Source: Rhodospirillales bacterium (GTDB lineage Bacteria; Pseudomonadota; Alphaproteobacteria; Rhodospirillales; Casp-alpha2). Taken from it: DNA of 12,838 nucleotides. Location of the stretch: positions 1 through 12,838 of the forward strand of contig JAJFIE010000476.1 of NCBI GenBank assembly GCA_021775275.1. Reading direction: 5' to 3'. The translations under genes were made by a program, and so were the position numbers. Positions 12,510 to 12,838 of the stretch are shown in pieces (the first letter of the stretch is position 1; each line of letters opens with the position of its first letter). Below the pieces are notes generated by a model, which was not told the DNA's origin, did not search any database, and saw only the letters and a program-made list of their open reading frames with translations.

Positions 12510-12838
12510 ATGACGACCCATCCCGAGCATCCGTTTGCCGCATTTCTGAAGATCGTCGGCAAGGGTCCCATTCTGTCTCGCCCGCTCAGCCGCGAAGAAG
12601 CGTGCGACGCCATGACCATGATTATTGCCGGTGATGTGGAGCCTGAACAACTGGGCGCATTTCTGTTGTTGCTTCGCTACCGGGGGGAAGTTGCCGAAGA
12701 ACTTGCTGGCTTCATTGATGCCGCCAGGGGTTCTCTTCATCGCGATACGGATATGATCCGACCGGATATCGATTGGCCGTCCTATGCGGATCGTCATCGC
12801 CAGCAGCCCTGGTTCATTCTATCCGCCATGATGCTGGC
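12510..12838 (+). CDS. Anthranilate phosphoribosyltransferase-like (TrpD2/YbiB-type) protein, partial N-terminus
   Basis: The first 109 codons of a gene that runs out of the window. The helical N-terminal domain shows KIVGKGPILSRPLSREEA and IIAGDVEPEQLGAFLLLLR, then EELAGFIDAAR and a DIDWPSYADRHRQQPWF stretch. These are characteristic of the TrpD-related glycosyl transferase family (TrpD2/YbiB) rather than biosynthetic TrpD. Such proteins keep the TrpD fold but often lack tryptophan-pathway activity; YbiB binds nucleic acid. In alphaproteobacteria the gene often sits near nitrate-assimilation genes, which cannot be checked here. The ribosome-binding site is weak (CCGGA), and the gene may depend on the hemerythrin transcript. 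Confidence 0.8.
   Translation, partial: MTTHPEHPFAAFLKIVGKGPILSRPLSREEACDAMTMIIAGDVEPEQLGAFLLLLRYRGEVAEELAGFIDAARGSLHRDTDMIRPDIDWPSYADRHRQQPWFILSAMML

Noticed and set aside
1..12838. Mobile element, prophage or CRISPR content
   Set aside because: No transposase, integrase, terminal inverted repeats, phage genes or spaced repeat arrays were seen.

Overview
The window looks like chromosomal DNA from an alphaproteobacterium, probably a Rhodospirillales-type lineage. The evidence is moderate GC with coding on both strands, Shine-Dalgarno sites before nearly every gene, a type III (GlnT) glutamine synthetase, GlxB/MgsA-type amidotransferases, an FNR/FixK-type box and a TrpD2-like protein typical of that class. 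No tRNA, rRNA, CRISPR array, insertion sequence or phage gene was seen, and nothing in the base composition suggests a recent insertion.

The main content (1-11415) is a two-armed gene cluster for gamma-glutamyl (glutamine-like) nitrogen metabolism. The left arm runs leftward: a 509-aa glutamine-synthetase-family ligase (309-1838), then a class II glutamine amidotransferase cut by the window edge (1-219). The right arm runs rightward: a second amidotransferase (3735-4640), a glutamate-synthase-like protein fusing a GXGXG beta-helix to an FMN/3Fe-4S barrel (4628-6577), a GltD-like FAD/NAD(P)H reductase with an extra C-terminal domain (6589-9132), a terminator, a small coiled-coil protein on the other strand (9258-9755), and GlnT (10040-11347). 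Two regulator genes lie between the arms: a FadR-type GntR protein (2081-2809) and an XRE-cupin protein (2941-3573).

By family, this resembles the gmaS-mgsABC (glnT-glxBCD) gene set of the N-methylglutamate pathway. In that pathway an amine is joined to the gamma-carboxyl of glutamate by a GS-like ligase, then a GOGAT-like enzyme releases and re-fixes it on 2-oxoglutarate. Both GS-like proteins lack the flap glutamate that ammonia-using GS enzymes have, which fits an organic amine substrate. Three things differ from the standard set: the MgsB- and MgsC-like parts are fused, a dedicated NAD(P)H reductase is encoded next to them, and that reductase carries a decayed second copy of the FMN barrel. 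The N-methylglutamate dehydrogenase (mgdABCD) genes are not in the window, so the substrate stays unproven and a variant ammonia-using glutamate synthase remains possible.

The region between the coiled-coil gene and glnT carries a strong sigma-54 (-24/-12) element facing the coiled-coil gene and a weaker one facing glnT, which points to nitrogen control. The right end (11423-12838) is a separate block: a short HPt-like protein, a hemerythrin-like protein with a well-placed FNR/FixK-type promoter (box centred at -41.5), and the start of a TrpD-like phosphoribosyltransferase-family gene that leaves the window.
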